Of a stretch of 57,343 nucleotides of DNA, positions 56,143-57,343 are shown one piece after another. The position numbers and the translations under genes were made by a program. The number at the start of each line of letters is the position of its first letter. Position 1 is the first letter of the stretch. Under the pieces are notes generated by a model, which was not told the DNA's origin, made no database searches, and saw only the letters and a list, made by a program, of their open reading frames with translations. The DNA comes from Roseburia inulinivorans DSM 16841 (GTDB taxonomy: Bacteria > Bacillota > Clostridia > Lachnospirales > Lachnospiraceae), in the NCBI RefSeq assembly GCF_000174195.1, contig NZ_ACFY01000158.1:1-57343 (forward strand), written 5' to 3'.

Positions 56143-56637
56143 CTACTCCTCCTCTACCTTCGTAATCGTCCTAATACAGTACATTGCGATTTCTTCCCAC
56201 TCATCCTGCATTCCCAAAATGCAGTTAAATGAACCATACAGCAGTTTTCCTTCTAATGGAGTAATAAACATGATATTAAAAATATCTGCATCAATCGCCA
56301 TTGTTTCATATGCAAGCCATGCTATTTTACCGCCATCATTCCGTTCACCATATTGTAATTCCTGAAATTTTGCATTTACATACACCTGCTTCATGCTTTT
56401 CACAAATCCCTCTGCCGCCTTTTTTAACTGTCCCTCTGCAAGCGCCATATCCATGAGATGAAATGTAAAATTAACCATATTATTCTTATCCATCAATATG
56501 ACCGGCGGTCTGTGCTTTGATGGATATTTCTTTCTGGCAACATAATCCGGCATATCCTTAAATCCTTCCGGAATTAAAATTTCCATCTGTTTTCTAAACA
56601 GTTTTACCTTCTCATATACCATTTCCATCGTCTCCAC
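56143..56637 (-). CDS. VNFTF-motif protein B, candidate effector chaperone
   Basis: 164 residues, paralogous to the 54074 protein: ILIPEGFKDMPDYVARKKYP, MVNFTFHLMDMALAEGQLKK, IAWLAYETMAIDADIFNIMF, LEGKLLYGSFNCILGMQDEW. Soluble alpha/beta pattern like DUF1795/DcrB folds. It overlaps nothing and is followed 2 bp later by the toxin-free VgrG, suggesting co-assembly. Confidence 0.6.
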   Translation of the reverse strand: METMEMVYEKVKLFRKQMEILIPEGFKDMPDYVARKKYPSKHRPPVILMDKNNMVNFTFHLMDMALAEGQLKKAAEGFVKSMKQVYVNAKFQELQYGERNDGGKIAWLAYETMAIDADIFNIMFITPLEGKLLYGSFNCILGMQDEWEEIAMYCIRTITKVEEE

Positions 56638-56724
56638 CTCACTCTACATAAATCATCTTTCTATCATAGCCCTTTCCATGTCCAGTGCCTCTGTGCCTTA
56701 ATATTCGTTCCATCTCTGCATAAA

Positions 56725-57343
56725 TCATATTGTTATCCCATGCAGATAAATTTTTTTGCTTTCCTTCCTGCCTTTATCCTGCAAATACCTTATAATAGAC
56801 TGACGCTCTATCTTTCCCTTGCTACTTGCAATCATATAAGAAAAAGCAAAATCAGAAGTCTCCTTCTCTTTCGCATTCCAAATTTCTTCTCCAAACTGCT
56901 TAACCACCAACGGATGCAGCGTTTTCTCCCCAATTCCTGCCACCGTAGCACAGATCAGATTTACCGTATCGTACTCGGTTGACATATCCGCAAAATTCTT
57001 ATAACTGTCACGCAGTGCCGAACCTTCCCGCAGATAGAAACGGCACATTTCCATCTGGTTCTCGCCCAGTTCCAGCTCCTCATCCAGAAAAAATCTGACA
57101 CGGTAAGCCTTGTAGTCTAAATTTGTATCATCCTCCAAAAATTCGGCTTTCAAAACCTGCCACCTGTTCTTGGGCTGATAAGCTACCTCTTCCTCTTCCA
57201 TCAGCAAATAGATAAAATCGTGAAATTTCAACATCCCTTTCCCGATGACAAGCCGACCATCTTCCGCCCGTATCTCACAGCCCTTTAACAGGCCATCCGT
57301 ATGATCCGCATAATATAACTGCCATCCTGCATAGGTGTAATCC
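56725..57343 (-). CDS. Partial gene of unknown function (5' end beyond window)
   Basis: The frame is open to the right edge (residues reading DYTYAGWQLYYADHTDGLL before the internal Met at 57234), so at least 205 residues and no true start here. Soluble, with KFHDFIYLLMEEEEVAYQPK and a C-terminal KGKIERQSIIRYLQDKGRKE. First visible member of the leftward spike operon. Not recognised. Confidence 0.6.
   Translation of the reverse strand, partial: DYTYAGWQLYYADHTDGLLKGCEIRAEDGRLVIGKGMLKFHDFIYLLMEEEEVAYQPKNRWQVLKAEFLEDDTNLDYKAYRVRFFLDEELELGENQMEMCRFYLREGSALRDSYKNFADMSTEYDTVNLICATVAGIGEKTLHPLVVKQFGEEIWNAKEKETSDFAFSYMIASSKGKIERQSIIRYLQDKGRKESKKIYLHGITI

Noticed and set aside
42196..57343. Complete canonical type VI secretion system
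   Set aside because: Only spikes, caps, toxins and small accessory genes are visible; no TssB/C, TssJLM, Hcp or ClpV-like gene is in the window.

Overview
The window looks like a gut Firmicute of the Lachnospiraceae type. AgrC/LytTR signalling, a Tn1549/CD1108-type conjugation module (Maff2, PrgI, DUF4313, DUF5688, PcfB, SpoVG-like, DUF6674), strong GGAGG ribosome-binding sites and moderate-to-low GC all point that way; this is inference, as there is no rRNA or housekeeping marker in the window.

Layout. (1) 1-9.6 kb: accessory left flank. It has an XRE regulator - LytTR response regulator - GHKL sensor kinase operon. A divergent pair of direct-repeat sites of LytTR geometry (8 bp - 12 bp - 8 bp) sits between a very short peptide-like gene and a secreted protein. 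Further on are a DUF1835-like gene, a MobC scrap, a frameshifted secreted cysteine-peptidase pseudogene, two small secreted proteins, and a chemoreceptor pseudogene with an 18-copy tetranucleotide repeat upstream. (2) 9.9-42.2 kb: an integrative conjugative element transcribed almost entirely leftward. In transcription order: leader attenuator, ParM/ParR-like segregation pair, DUF5688, RadC-like, primase-like gene, iteron and hairpin region (oriT candidate), MobC/relaxase, PcfB, VirD4, a cargo membrane protein, Maff2, VirB6-like, DUF4313, PrgI, a Phd/ParE toxin-antitoxin pair on the opposite strand, VirB4, CD1108-NlpC/P60, small genes, a 2,481-residue ArdC/methylase/helicase giant with a TnpV gene nested out of frame, a truncated sortase, SpoVG-like and DUF6674. 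No integrase is in view. (3) 42.2-57.3 kb: an array of contractile-injection-type spike genes. VgrG/gpD-like proteins carry different C-terminal toxins, each preceded by a DUF4280 PAAR-like cap and followed by an immunity gene.

How region 3 works together. Reading leftward from the right edge there is an unknown partial gene, a small VNFTF-motif protein, a toxin-free VgrG, a second VNFTF-motif protein, two further small genes, then DUF4280 - VgrG-PoNe nuclease - [insertion sequence] - PoNi immunity - DUF4280 - VgrG-unknown toxin - ankyrin-type immunity - remnants of a third DUF4280/VgrG cassette that stops at the conjugative-element junction. No tube, sheath or baseplate genes are visible, so the delivery machine must lie to the right or elsewhere. 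A cassette array of spike-toxin fusions in a Gram-positive is the most interesting system here.

Caution: at least four otherwise intact-looking genes are broken by one-base length changes in A/T runs (plus other lesions in two of them). This is either real decay or homopolymer error in the assembly, so several 'pseudogenes' may be intact.
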